Below are positions 39,520 through 51,633 of a stretch of DNA of 64,000 nt, in pieces (the stretch's first letter is position 1; each line of letters opens with the position of its first letter). Below the pieces are notes generated by a model. That model saw only the letters and a list, made by a program, of their open reading frames with translations, ran no database searches and had not been told where the DNA came from. The translations under genes and the position numbers were made by a program. The stretch is from Cyathus striatus (Eukaryota; Basidiomycota; Agaricomycetes; Agaricales; Nidulariaceae): positions 3,720,001 to 3,784,000 of the forward strand of contig JAOVFP010000004.1 of NCBI GenBank assembly GCA_025738555.1, given 5' to 3'.

Positions 39520-42500
39520 CTAATCATTATTAAATACAAATTCACTTAAGTCCATGCCATAAGTATTAATCTGAAATCCTAATCCTTCACGACGTTCATT
39601 ATCCTCCCTAAGCATACGCATAACTTGAGTCTCTTCTCTCCGTTGAAGGCGACTGTGAGCAAAAGAAGATCGAAAGGCAAGTCCACTTAAAGTTTTGACA
39701 CGTGAGATGGCTACAAATGAGAGGCCATTAACAAAATCTCTTGGACCTAAGTCAATGGTAGCTTTTGTTAAAGTCAGTCCTTGACTTTTGTGAACAGTAA
39801 TTGCCCATGCTAAGATGAGAGGAAGCTGTGTACGTGACATTTGCTTCTGTGTTTTGCTCTCCCATCTTGCAGTAACTGGTACAATAGGAACCCAAGAGGG
39901 ATCCAACTCATTCCATCCTGGAGATAATGGACCTAAATATTGTCAGATAATGGAATAAAAATAAAAATAAGAATGCATACCTGAATATTCTTCACAAGAA
40001 ACAAATACAACTGCAGGCAAATCCCCTCTGCCTGGATTTGAAAAAGGATTATACCAAATTTCCTCACAACACCTTGAGCACCATTTACTAAACCTATGTA
40101 ACAGATTTAGTAATGAATAAAAGAGAAGTAATATTAGAATTTACCTTTTGCTGTTCATAGATTCTTGGTGATCATAACTGTAGCACCTTCACACAAAAGG
40201 ATTTCTGGATCCAGTCCTTCAGCATCCTCTTCAGAAGCTTTTCTAGCTTCAACACAATTATTTTTTGCTTTACATCGAACCACAGGCTTTCCAAGCAATG
40301 CCAGTTTCCTTATATTCAACAGGGATACTGATTCACGAGTTGGTAGAAGGTGTAAAACATCATTGAATAATAAATGTTCTTGAGGTGTAAGACGATCCCA
40401 AAAGCGAGAGGATAAAAGTTGATAGTCAGCTTCAGTAGTTGAATAGGTGCGCATATGAAGAAGTGCATCTCGAAAAGCTATCTGTATTGGATTATCTCCA
40501 GCTTGATGAAACACTGTCTTCAAGGTAATGGATTGTGTAAAGGACTCATAGGCACGTCTTCCCTCAAATGATAATCCTGGTTGATTAGTGGACACTTTGG
40601 AAGAATACAGTGGTGTATCACAAACAGGTGGTAATTGAGCAAAGTCTCCAAAAATAATAACTGGAAGTCCACCAAATATTTCAGTTGCTTTATTTGGATA
40701 AGCCTGTCGCAACCGGCGATCAATACAACCCATGCTGTTACGGCCAACCATAGATTTCTCATCTAGTATCAACAGCTGAACATTCTGCCATCAATTCTGA
40801 AGGCGAGTGAGAGATGCCTGTGAGAGTTGATTAAAGGCACCTTTTACTGGAATCATGCAGGAAAAGTTTATAGTCCAGCCACGGATACCAAATGCTGCAA
40901 CTCCAGTTGGAGCCATACAGATGACAGGATCAGATAGAGCATCAGGATATAAGTTGCGAATAGCTGTGGATATTGCCCATATGATGAATGATTTTCCTGT
41001 TCCAGCTGTACCATCAACATTAAGACGAGGGGGTAAATCTTGTTCTCCACCATGTAGACTCTTTTTGATATAGGCCATAACTTGTAAAAATACTTTTTGC
41101 TGATCACCCTTAAGTAGCCTATAGTCAACCTCAGGAAGAACTTGCAGAAGATCATTTGGTGACTCTTTAACTCTTTCAGATAGCCAACAAGTAGCCTCTT
41201 GTAAAATTGGTAGTCCAGGGCCTTGTGCCATCCAATCATATTCTGTATCCAAGTCTCTGCGTCCCAAATTGCTGGTAATATTCTCTGTAATTTGATTTGG
41301 ACCACGTGCAGCTTCTAACATCCACTCAGCAATGTAAGGCTCATCTTCATCATTTGCATCATTGATTGACTCAGAGTCAGATTCAACTTCTTCATCTGAG
41401 TCAGTTGGAGAGTCCAGTTGAATTGGAAGAGTATCATCAAAGTGGATATGATGATGAGCAAGGCAGTGAGTGGTGTAGGCAGCTATCCAATTGGGAGAAC
41501 CATTGAGGAGATCTTCAACTTTGTCAAATGGATGATGGAGGATCATTTTTGCATAGCAATATTTTTCAAAGGTATCTGAGTCCTCAGGGTCAGGCCGATA
41601 TCGAGGCCATATGTTTAAAACATATGGTTTTGCACCTCTTTGACCACGCTTGTTATATCTTTCTCCATGCCAGTCCCAGTTTGCTGCAAATTCCAACAGA
41701 GTAGCTGTTTTTAATTCTTCAGAAATTGTTGAATTGCACCGTTTGATATAACGTTGCAAAACACCAAGTCGCTCTACATTGGATCTTGCAAAGTCCACAA
41801 TTGCTGATTCATATGGATCAACACATAATGCACGAACCAGTCGAGATGATCGTGTCAAAGAACAACCAAGGAGAATGTGACATGTTTCTTGAGCTGAAAT
41901 GTCACACTCAGACACAAAAGCAGAAAGTGTTTTTTGATATGCAATGCCAGCACGATCTGTATTTTGAAGTCGAGAGATTGCAGTCTGCAAAGTACTCTGA
42001 TGGCCAGAGGACATACTCTCACCCTTGCTTGCATATTTTGCCACATATGAAATAACTGCTTCACGATTGATTACTGGTTGGCAGTCAATATTTGCTCTCC
42101 AACCCAAGATGAATCCAGGATTAAAGGTGTTGAGTATTTCATCATTGCGTTTAGTGTGAAACTCTGCAAAGTCTCTCCCAGGCTCTTTTGCATATGCTGA
42201 TGCATTGCGACACTGTTTAGGAAATCCAAATCGACAGAATATTTCACCAGTGCCTTTTTTCTTTCTTTGACAGTAGCCAGGAGTACATTTTGTATGGCGC
42301 TGGAGACGATTTAGCATTTCTGCTAATTCCCTTTTGGTATCTGTAAGTGTGGTGAAAAGTCGTGCAGATGGATGAATATCAGCTGGCCGTAGATGTGGAT
42401 CAGGATTCCAAGTTGAGATGTGATTATCCCAAAAGTCCATCCAATTCTGAACTTCCACAGGATTAGAAGTATCCAAAGTATCCACAGATGGTGCATCTTC

Positions 42501-44887
42501 CAACCACAAAAAACCATGAACATGACTGCTACCACGATGTTGCCATTCATAACGCCACCAAAAATCCTTAACATTCCACTTTGGCTGAAGGTACTCTTTA
42601 AAGAATATTTCCCATCGTTTTTGAAAATAATAAGCTGCAATTGCTGGATTTTCATTGAGGTTATCCAAACGTGTACGGTAAGAACGTGCATTTTCAGGTT
42701 CAGCTAAGTCATAATCTGGCATATGCTGGTGCAAGTCTGGCCATTGTATATCTGCTGATGAGGCAGTAATAAATAAATGAGGTGAGCCACACCCTGGTGA
42801 GCGAATTTGTGCAATAAGATCCCGCTGAGCTTTCTGCCAAAAGGGTTTTGATCCTTGAAGTTTTTCTCCAGCACTTGATAAACGGTTCATAAGACCATGA
42901 GCCTCATTGTTCTCCAGCATCTCCCTAATATCCTCCACAGTGAGCTGACGATCATCTTTGTGAGTGGTTAAGAACCAAGAGGAAGCTTTCTTAGCAGCTT
43001 GTCGCATAATAGTATTGAGAGCCCAATAGCGAAATCGGGGATGCCTTGCAAATCGACCACCCTTGTAGCATAATAAATGAGCTGCCCACTCAGTCATAGT
43101 CACATTTTTATTACGTAGAGCATGGAAATCTGCCTTTCCAGTGGGAAATAGTGTTGGAAATGCATCAATTGCAATTTGAGAAGAATGCTCATTGATGAGA
43201 GTCCCACGTACACGTGGAAATGTAAGAATAATATTCTCATCACCATGCATTGCTGCCATACAAAGTTGCTCTAATTCTGTCTGTACTGCTTGTACCTGAG
43301 GTACAAATCCATGTGAGTATATAGGTTGTGACTCATTATTTGCAGAATTATTATCTTCAGCCTGAGGAGGACCTAAGTCTTCTGGAAGATCTGGCATATC
43401 TTCTAAATGAAGAGTATGCACCCTGTCATGTACCAATCCATCCACAGGAAGCTGAGATAATGCATTTTGATCAATCATAACTGAATGTGATTGAAATGTG
43501 GGATGATGCTGAGTCAAGAACTCTAGCCATTGCTGAACCACAGCCCTGCGAACTCGGAAGTCTTTGTAAACTTCCTCATTTGTACCCTGCTCAACTCCAC
43601 GGCGATGCATAATAATAACATCACAATCCTCAGGTAGAAGTGGAAGACGGTTGTGGAGAGAAATAGTATCCCGTGGAAAGTTGCAGATATGACCTGAGTA
43701 TTTGTATTGACCCCCACGCACTTGCCATAACTGGATGAGAGCATGAACAGGAGATATTAGCATCTCCTCCATTTGTGTTAATGGCTGAAGATCAGGATTA
43801 AGCATAAATGGAGAAGACCCAGGGTCCATTGCATTATCAAGTTGAAACTTTGAGTTTTTTTGGCATTTTGAGCATAAGCCATCTTTAACTTTCATGTCAA
43901 ACCATTCCTCATTACAGGCCATACAATGCTCCAAATTTAATTGCATAATTTTCTCCTGAAAATTATGCAGTAGCACTTTATCTTCAGCAGATATAGCAGG
44001 CTGAGATAACGGAGATAGTGCTGGTGCTGGAATTTCAGGAAGTTCCTGTGTAGCATGGGTTTGAGAATGTAGTGGAGATGGATGGAGAATCTGAGGTGGC
44101 TGAGGAAGTTGAAGTTCCAATGCATTGGCAACATTTTGTGCAATTCGCTGTTCATTCTGACATGCACGTCGATTACGTTCACTTTCCCTGCATTGTGCAC
44201 AACTTTGCAAATCTCCAAATATATCTTTGTTTACCCAATGTGTATTCTTTTTGCACCATAGAAGATCAGGATTATATGGATGAATCTCACGAGCATCAGA
44301 GCCAGTAATATTTCGTGGTTGTCGTTGTCCCCTCTGGTGTTGTGGTGGTGGTGGTGGTAGTGGTGGAAGTAATGGAGAGGGAGGTAGAGGAGGAGGTGGG
44401 AACTGGGGTGGCACTAATGGCAACAATGGAAGTTGAAATGTGAGAGGAGACAGTGGGGGTGGTGAGGAAACCTGATGTGGGAAATTGGAACCAGCAGCAA
44501 ATAGACGTATAGGTTGAGGAATAAGCTCTTCATCAGAATCCAAGTCCATATCTGGTGCTTGAAATAGACTGGGAACAGAATCATTTGCTATTGGAGAGTG
44601 AGGTTCCAAAACTACACGAGTTCTTTTATGACGACTTTCACGAGTAGCAGGAGTAGTTGGAGTGCGCTCTGAAAATGAGCGACTTGTACTATTCCGTGGA
44701 GTTGAAGGAACTTAAATATTAATTGGTCAGTATATAACTTTCAAAAAACAATATTAAACATACCAGTTATATTTAAAGGTGTAGATAGTGGCTGAGATTG
44801 CTGCAAAATTTGGGAGAGAGTTTGAGGATTCTCTGGAGTACAGAGTGGTATACGGGACGGTCCAGCATTAGATGATGCAGAAGGCAT
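39520..44887 (-). pseudogene. Helitron RepHel protein (Rep HUH nuclease + Pif1 helicase), disrupted
   Basis: The start at 44885-44887 (MPSASSNAGPSRIPLCTPEN) joins through a short intron to a long exon. In order: a Pro-rich stretch; two Cys-rich zinc-binding segments (LQSCAQCRESERN; CMACNEEWFDMKVKDGLCSK); the Rep domain with HUH motif HRGSSHVHGFLWL (about 42505-42545) and the Y2 motif AVISYVAKYASKGE (about 42025-42070); then a Pif1-like helicase with Walker A GTAGTGKSF (about 40988-41018), Walker B ILDEKSM, FGDFAQLPPV and WAITVHKSQGLTL. Damage: in-frame TGA at 40791-40793 (between LQN and WQNVQLL) and TGA at 40155-40157 where Trp is expected (KNL-x-TAKG). A missing base near 40056-40064 also shifts the frame before YNPFSNPGRGDL. 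It is therefore probably no longer active, although Rep is intact. Confidence 0.85.
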
Positions 44888-45414
44888 TTCAAGAATTCAA
44901 GTATAGTCTTGATATTAATATTCAGTCTTGAGACCAAAGGAGACCAGCAGTCCAAAGGCTAGAGTGTTCCAATACTGTAAACAGGGTTGAACCTGTGTTC
45001 CCCACTTTATAACTAAGAAAATCCACCAAAGAAATCGCCGCAAGACAGTATGCTGTGGAATTATAATTCCTGTGCTTTTTGACACCTCTTTGTCACCCCT
45101 TTTCTGCACGGACAGGTGGAAGTGACAGTGAGAATGTAGTAAAAGGTACTTAAGCACCAGCAAAAACCGCAGAGTGAGAGAGGTCCAGGCAATTCAAATT
45201 CAAAAAGAATAAGAAATGCTTTTAGGCAATAGCAAACTGAGGCTATGCAGGTAGACTTCACAACTAAGTAGGCTTGTTCAATTCAGTTTCAATCCCTAAT
45301 TACTAATGGAGCCAAAAATAATAGCTAGAGAAAAGAAGCAGAATAAGTGAGTTATAGAAGTGGGAATAGTGGATATAGAGAGTGGGAGAACTGTCTACAA
45401 AGAATGTAAATGTG

Positions 45415-45584
45415 TTGATGATGGGATAGAATAAGGTTTGACAGTCAGTTGGCAAATTCCGAATCAAAGACAGCCAAAAAGGCGCTGACAAACATTGATG
45501 ATGGAATAGAATAAGGTTTGGCCATATTTAAGGCCAGTTGGCAAATTCCGAATCAAAGACGGCCAAAAAGGGTGCTGACAAACT
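45415..45584. repeat. Imperfect 80-90-bp tandem duplication in the Helitron 5' region
   Basis: Two adjacent copies (45415-45494 and 45495-45584) share TTGATGATGG, ATAGAATAAGGTTTG, GGCAAATTCCGAATCAAAGA and GCCAAAAAGG. The second copy has about 10 extra bp (CATATTTAAGGC region). They lie upstream of the RepHel start, inside the element. Confidence 0.8.
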
Positions 45585-45746
45585 AAATTCACACAATAAG
45601 CACAGCCACGCATGCGGACCAACACATTGGGTCGACAGCACGCAGCCACATCTTGGTTGCCATGCACCGTTGCCATGCGCGCACAGCCACATACGAATTT
45701 TGGGTCTACCTGGACAAATAGGGGAAGCAAGCTCCCCCAATTACAT

Positions 45747-46665
45747 AACAGTGGTATATATAAAAAACTCACAATATGTTACCCTCGCGTTCCGGGACAA
45801 TCACTGCCTGAGATAATGTCATCCCTTTGATGATCGATTCATATGCAGGCTGCGTACCTTTCAAGACCGCATGAGAAGAGAACCATGCTGAGAGACTAGC
45901 TGATACCAAATAACAAAGTAGGTGACGTAGGAATACGTAGAACCGGCAGCGAGTGGTCTTCATGCAGTTGAACGGGGCCTGAATTTCAAACGTTGGATGT
46001 TGAACAACGTTGAACATGGCCGTGGCTGAGGGCGCGAGGATACAAGAAGCAAGATTTCATATACATGTTCCCAGAGCCGCAACATTTGTAGAAACATATT
46101 TCTGTCTAGCCTGACATAATTAACCGTGGTGGTAGAAGTGATAGTTGCAGTTGGTTGTACATCAGATTTTATACAGACTTAACGCCGTCGCGAAGCCCGC
46201 CCCCCGAATGTACTGTACGTACTTGTTCCCCAGGTTTGCCCCTACTTATTCCCGTTCTCCGTTTTTCCTTCTGTAATTACACACCCAGCTACGGAGAACT
46301 CTCTTGCTGCGATTCATTACAAACCAGTCATTTTTATATTAAATATCCCCATAGGTTTCTGTTGCTAATCAGTTATAAAATTTCCAACCTCTTTTTGCTT
46401 GTGTATTGAGTAAAAGTAATTTGCATCTTCGTCATCGCAGTCTACTTATTATCTTTCCTTTAATATTGTTAAGTTATACCGCAACGTTCGCCAGCAAGTG
46501 GTATTGATATCGATGACCATGCTGAGCGCGCATATTGGCGCCTGGAACATAGCGCTGACTGGAGTCTGGACTCTGGACAGTGAGACATGTTGCAGAATAG
46601 CTGTGGCTGTGCAGTGCTTTGCCATTGCTTCCGCTCAATTCCCGTGCGCGTGAACGACCACACTC
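45747..46665. other. Intergenic region upstream of Mid1
   Basis: No gene supported. Contains the 17-bp promoter motif at 46563-46579 and poly-pyrimidine stretches. The first ~250 bp directly flank the Helitron. Confidence 0.4.
46563..46579 (+). promoter_or_regulatory. Tandem-heptamer promoter motif, copy 2
   Basis: AGTCTGGACTCTGGACA, identical to 31940-31956, lies 87 bp upstream of the Mid1 ATG at 46666. Confidence 0.4.
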
Positions 46666-48247
46666 ATGCTCCCTGAAGCCTTTCTCCTCCTCCTAAGTGC
46701 AGCAATTAGTTCTGCACAAACACGACAGGAGTTGTCAATAAATCAACCCGCTTCCTTCAACACCTCTCGTCTACCAAACCCACCTTCGTTTAATCTTCCA
46801 GGCCAAGATGAGCTCAACATTACCGTGGCGTTATGTACTGGGTCCAATGCTGGCCCATTTCCTCGATTTTTCGTATCAAATAGCACGCACTCTGCTATAG
46901 AGGATGATCCAGGACCATCCGGTGGCACGGATGTGTATGAAATTGTGGTTGGAGATGGACATGGAAGTTGGACGGGCAAGTTCCCCAGTGGAGGAGTGTT
47001 GGCAGTGGATGTCAACGGGGCCTCACAGACTATCTTTGAGATAGGTGTATCCAATGCTGGTGAGGCTCTTCATTTGTTAAGCATGATGATGTTAATCTTG
47101 TACTAGATCCTGTGCACGAGGTGCTCACCGACTTACCGTTATTTGGCGACTCTACAGCCAACCAGGCCCTCATTTTCTCAGCGCCATTTTTGGCACCCAG
47201 TCTCCCAAAGCCAAGTTATCCCAATTACACACTACCAGGAGAGAACCTCTCGTTCCCGGATCCACCATCCTCTTCACCAAATTTCACAATAATAGTCCAG
47301 TCAACTGCCTCTGGGATTGCGTCAGGCTATCAAACAGGCTGCTTCTTGTCTTCTCAACGAAGCCCCCTAACGTGAACGTCGTAAATCAAACACTGTGGCT
47401 CAAGGATGCAGATGGCTGGAGAAGCCAGTGGATACTAGGTGGATTATCACCGAGCACGAACTACACAGCGTACGTGGTACAAGATAGTACCAAGGTCAGC
47501 GGTCCTATATACTTTGCAACGAAATCAGGTGGATTCCACGTCTTCTCCTTCTACTAGACTAAACTAAAAGTTACTTCAGCGGCATACTCCTGTCCTTTCG
47601 TAGCCTCCCTCCCTTACTGTCCGGGAATTGCATACACCATTCCACTTCCAGCGCCACCACCGGGCGCAGCTTTCTACGACAATGACAACCTTCCGGAAGC
47701 TATAACCATGCCTCTCATATCGTATCTCACAAATTTTACAGTATCACTTAGCACCTTCGCCTGTGGGCGCGATATCTATTCTCCTCTTGTTGGTTGCGAT
47801 GACTGCCAGCGGGAGTACCGAAAATGGCTTTGCGCGATTACATTTCCTCGCTGTGGTGAACCAAGCCCATCGAGTTCTGGGAGCTTCACGTCTTCGTCGG
47901 CACCTGCCAGTGCTACCGGACTCAGTGCTGTCCAAGGTACCGGCGATGCACAAAAGGTTTTCTCAGCCCTCGTCCCTCAAGATACCGGGAGGCCAGAGCT
48001 GAGACGCAATCAAAACTTTCCTGAGTTTACGAATCCCTACTCGCTGCTTCTTCCCTGTATCGAGACGTGCAACGTCGTGGATAGGACTTGCCCGGCGTTT
48101 CTGGGTTTCCGTTGCCCGTTGCCACAATTCAATGCTGCTGCAACGTACGGCGTTGGTTACATCGACAGTACAGACGGTGACCAGGACAAAGGGGCGACTG
48201 GTGCAGCACAAGACCGCTGGGGAAACGTGTGGTGCAATTCTGGGTGA
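46666..48247 (+). CDS. mid1: Mid1-like stretch-activated Ca2+ channel regulatory subunit
   Basis: Partner of the Cch1 channel in the fungal high-affinity Ca2+ influx system at the plasma membrane. The ATG at 46666 gives a signal peptide (MLPEAFLLLLSAAISSAQTR). The lumenal/extracellular body carries many N-glycosylation sites (NTS, NIT, NST, NYT, NLS, NFT). The Cys-rich C-terminal half is diagnostic: YSCPFVASLPYCPGIAYTIP, LSTFACGRDIYSPLVGCDDC, RKWLCAITFPRC, LLPCIETCNVVDRTCPAFLG and FRCPLP. It ends GNVWCNSG. Three short introns (near 47061-47106, 47328-47370 and 47526-47570). Length about 480 aa, normal for the family. The promoter holds the shared 17-bp motif. The symbol is given by family, not by tested orthology. 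Confidence 0.9.
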
Positions 48248-48676
48248 TCGACTGTAGAATATTGTAATGTTACGATGCTATTTAATAGGATGCTTTATTA
48301 TACCTTGTGTAAGTGTATTGTGTAGGCTATCATAGTGCTATCATTGGGCTATCATTGGGCTATCGTGCCGACGGCCGTACATTCTGTGCTTACTGTGTTT
48401 GAAGGGTCACGTGGACGGAAGCAGAGGTGGGGAAGCCGACTGAGTGCGTCATTGAACTTAGCGAGCATTTACCAACCTCCGCTTTCCTCACTGATAGACC
48501 CACCGCCTCTCATGCCCGCCAAAATTTTACATTAAGGCTCCCGCTAGTAGCTCTACGTCTCAAGTCCTTAAGCTTTAAATTTAAGACCTTAGGTCCCACC
48601 TGCATCCTTTCCCAAACCCATACTATTTTCGGCCCTCGGACAAGCACCGACTCGTTCCCTCGCGCAGGAACCCTGC
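48248..48676. other. Intergenic region with a short tandem repeat
   Basis: Holds a small tandem array of GCTATCATTGG-type units at about 48329-48364 just after the Mid1 gene. The rest is the promoter of the ABC1 kinase gene. No other element. Confidence 0.4.
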
Positions 48677-50875
48677 ATGTCGCATTTTCTGCGGTTTGCG
48701 TTGCATCGGGGCCCACCCTTACATTGTCAGGCATGGCGTCCTAACTCTCGCTGGTATTCCTCTGCAGGTCCTTCAGTTGCTCCCCTCAAGCCCACTAGAA
48801 TACGAAAGTATATTCGTCGTACGGCTTACCTTGCCGTAGCTGGAGGGACTGCTTATTTCATCGACGAAAGATACAACGCTTCGGCTATAGTCCGTAATCT
48901 AAGGACGCTATGGACAGTAAGAACACCAGCCTCTTATACGCGTGTATACCTGACCTGATACTTATCTCGTTGGACAGTGCGCTGCAATAACATTTGATTA
49001 CAAGTGGAATTTCACCCCCGAGAAGAGTGAACAAATACCCGAACTTCACGAACGTGTTGCCAATAGAGTTTATAACTTACTAACTTCTAATGGTGGATTA
49101 TACATTAAGATTGGGTATGTCTGTCTCATTTTAGCTTCGTACCCTCGTTGCAGTGCTCACCTGTATGCTTCAGGCAGGCAATCGGAGCCAATGCCGCACT
49201 ATTACCAAAACCCATGCAGGTCAAATTCTCAACCCTCTTCGATGATGCTCCTCAAATCCCCTACTCAGTCGTCCGCGACGTATTTGTTTCTGAGCTTGGA
49301 CAACCGCCAGACGGTCCAGGAGGTGTATTCGAGATATTTGAAGAAAAGGCCGTCGCCAGCGCTAGCATTGCTCAGGTTCATAAAGCAAAGCTTTGGCCTC
49401 GAATAGGTCCAGACGGGAAGCCGGAACCGGAGCAATGGGTTGCTGTCAAGGTCCAGAAACCATCTGTGGGCAAACAGATGGAATGGGACTTGGGTGCTTA
49501 TCGTATGGTGATGTGGATGTTTGAGAACTGGGCCTTCGACCTGCCTGTTTATTTCGTTGTTGGTATGCCACGCACTTCTTCTCTAAAACACTCATGTTAA
49601 ATAATGTATGCAGACTTCATATCAGATCATCTTAGACAAGAACTAGACTTTGAACGTGAAGCCCGCAATGCTCAACAAACTGCGGACTTCGTGGCTAGTG
49701 AACCACGGCTTAGAGATAAAGTATACATTCCTAAAGTTTATCCCCAATATTCTACTAAGCGTGTAATGACTGCCGAATGGATAGACGGGGTCAGACTCAG
49801 CGACCGTCCAGGCATTCGGCGGCTTATGGGTGAACGTGATCCGGACGTCGAACATTCCACTTCGATTCTTGGAGCATCATCTACGGCCGACGTCCTTCAG
49901 CCCACATTTTCCGAATCACCGCCCGAATCACCGACTTCATCTCCTTCGTCATTAAAGATACCGGAAAAGCCACTGAAGGGAGGCACAAAAGCTATTATGC
50001 AAACTATGGTGGAGCTCTTTTCGGCACAGATGTTTGACTGGGGTTGGGTCCATTGTGATCCGCATCCAGGAAATGTACTGTCCGCCCTTCCCCCATCAAT
50101 CCTTCCAAACCACAGCTCGTTTTGTTGGATCACGGATTATATGTCCGAGTTCCAAATGATTTCCGACGGGACTGGGTCCGTCTCTGGCGAGGCATGTTGA
50201 GTGGTGACTTCACGGAAGTGGACCACGTTACCCGGGGTTGGGGTATGACTATGCCCGACTTACTCGCAAGCTTCACACTAATGCGGCCTGTGATTTTGCG
50301 GAGAGGTAGGAAGCAAAAGACGAAGGAGGAGAAAGAGAAGGAGGAGAAGCGGAGAAGAGAAAGCCAATGACTCAGTATGAGATGAGCGTAAAAATGAAGG
50401 AGAAGCTTAAAGGCTTCTTGGTGGATACAGATCGCATGCCGAAGGTTTTGATTTTCCTTACGAGGAACATGCGTATGGTGCAAGGTTTGTTCACATATTG
50501 TTACTGAAGTACCTTTATCTAAAACATATATTCTTCCGTGTAGGTAATAATCAGTCCTTCGGCTCCCCCGTGAACCGAATTAAAATTACTGGTTACTGGG
50601 CATCTCGATCGCAAATCCACAATCGCAACCTGTCTTTCCGCGAGCGGATTCATGAGTGGTGGCACCACTTCCTCTTCCGGGCCATTATGTTTAGTCTTGA
50701 TGTTACATTCTGGAAGAGCGGGTTCCTCGTGTGGCTTCGAGATATCCGTAAACGTTTACATCTGGGGAGTGGTAAAGCTCGAGGGAGCTTTGAAGATGAG
50801 CTGGAGAAAAATATGAGAGGTTTTGCGAAAGCTAATTTGGGCATCGATGTGGGGGAGGGGGTGTTCGCAGGTTAA
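48677..50875 (+). CDS. Mitochondrial ABC1/UbiB-type kinase (ADCK1/Mcp2-like)
   Basis: Atypical kinase of the UbiB/ADCK family; the ADCK1/Mcp2 branch acts in mitochondrial lipid homeostasis. The N-terminus is a basic presequence (MSHFLRFALHRGPPLHCQAW) followed by a short hydrophobic segment (TAYLAVAGGTAYFI). Family motifs: KxGQ as LYIKIG-QAIGANAALL, the Ala-rich loop ASASIAQVHKAKL, Lys in WVAVKVQKPSVG, ELDFEREARNAQQ, catalytic HCDPHPGN, and metal-binding LLDHGLY. The C-terminal part continues YEMSVKMKEKL, RNMRMVQGNNQSFGSPVNRI and FRAIMFSLDVTFWKSGFL. Between ILRR and KPMTQYEM the frame is kept only by removing a 44-nt purine-only intron (50306-50349), or else there is a frameshift. A Ser/Pro-rich insert follows RRLMGERDPDVE. 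About 660 aa. Confidence 0.88.
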
Positions 50876-51633
50876 TTTGGTAACGGGGTTGGACTTGGTG
50901 ATGGCCATCTCTTCACGGAAAACTCCTTTTGGGTGGCCGCAGCGCGCAGAATGTGTTTACGACAAGGTGCCGTCGGGGTACATGCTCACCTGGTCACAGA
51001 CCAGTCCCATATGGACTGGAACTCGGATATATCGAAGACATCACACCCCTTTGATATGAATTGGATGTGATTGCTGCAAGTGACAGGATGGAACTGGTAC
51101 TATTGGTATATTATATCCCATGGTTGAGTTGCTAGAAACATTACATGTACTTTGATTTATTTACAGTAATACACTCCACTCGAAGATCGACCGATAAGGA
51201 GGATGGTCCACTAAGTAATGTCGGTTCCCCGTTATCAAAGGAGTCTGTCATTCTTATCAAGTCGTAGGTAATATTAGCTACGTAAGATGAAGCTAACGAA
51301 GCTAAGTAGTAATGGTAGTAATGAAGCTAAACGCTGTTGTGCTCTTTAGGAAACCCTGCGTCCGTGATGATACTCAGGCTGTCCAGTTGGTATCGGTGGT
51401 CTTCATTGAACAGCTGTAGATAGGAGATTCGAAGTAGTTGGGCATACTTGGGGAGAATGCGATAGTAGGAAGGGTGCATTCCGGGACTAATATCGGCGTT
51501 ATCATCATGAAGCTAATTTAATTCAGAATCAAAGCTCGTGACGTGGTATGTACCGTTCCTCCGGGCATACAAATACGACCTCCACGCGCTTCTACCCCAC
51601 TATACATTCTATCTTCACTACTACCACGATCGA
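50876..51633. other. Intergenic region
   Basis: No gene supported. The overlapping frame at 50823-51059 is an out-of-frame extension of the kinase exon. A GAAGCTAA(C/G/T) motif recurs between 51289 and 51333. The last 90 bp form the CNNM promoter. Confidence 0.35.

Larger units (their letters stand above)
39447..45746 (-). mobile_element. Helitron (rolling-circle transposon), ends approximate
   Basis: A ~6.3-kb rolling-circle element transcribed on the minus strand, defined by its RepHel gene (39520-44887). The proposed ends carry a 7-bp inverted repeat ATGTAAT (39447-39453) / ATTACAT (45740-45746). Inside the 3' end is a strong hairpin (GTACGCCGC-TTC-GCGACGTAC on the plus strand at 39454-39474). 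Purine-rich GGGGG(A/C)GC stretches occur near both ends. There is no CTRR 3' terminus of canonical Helitron1, so a Helitron2/helentron-like end is possible. Helitrons make no target duplication, so the exact borders cannot be fixed from one copy. Confidence 0.75.
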
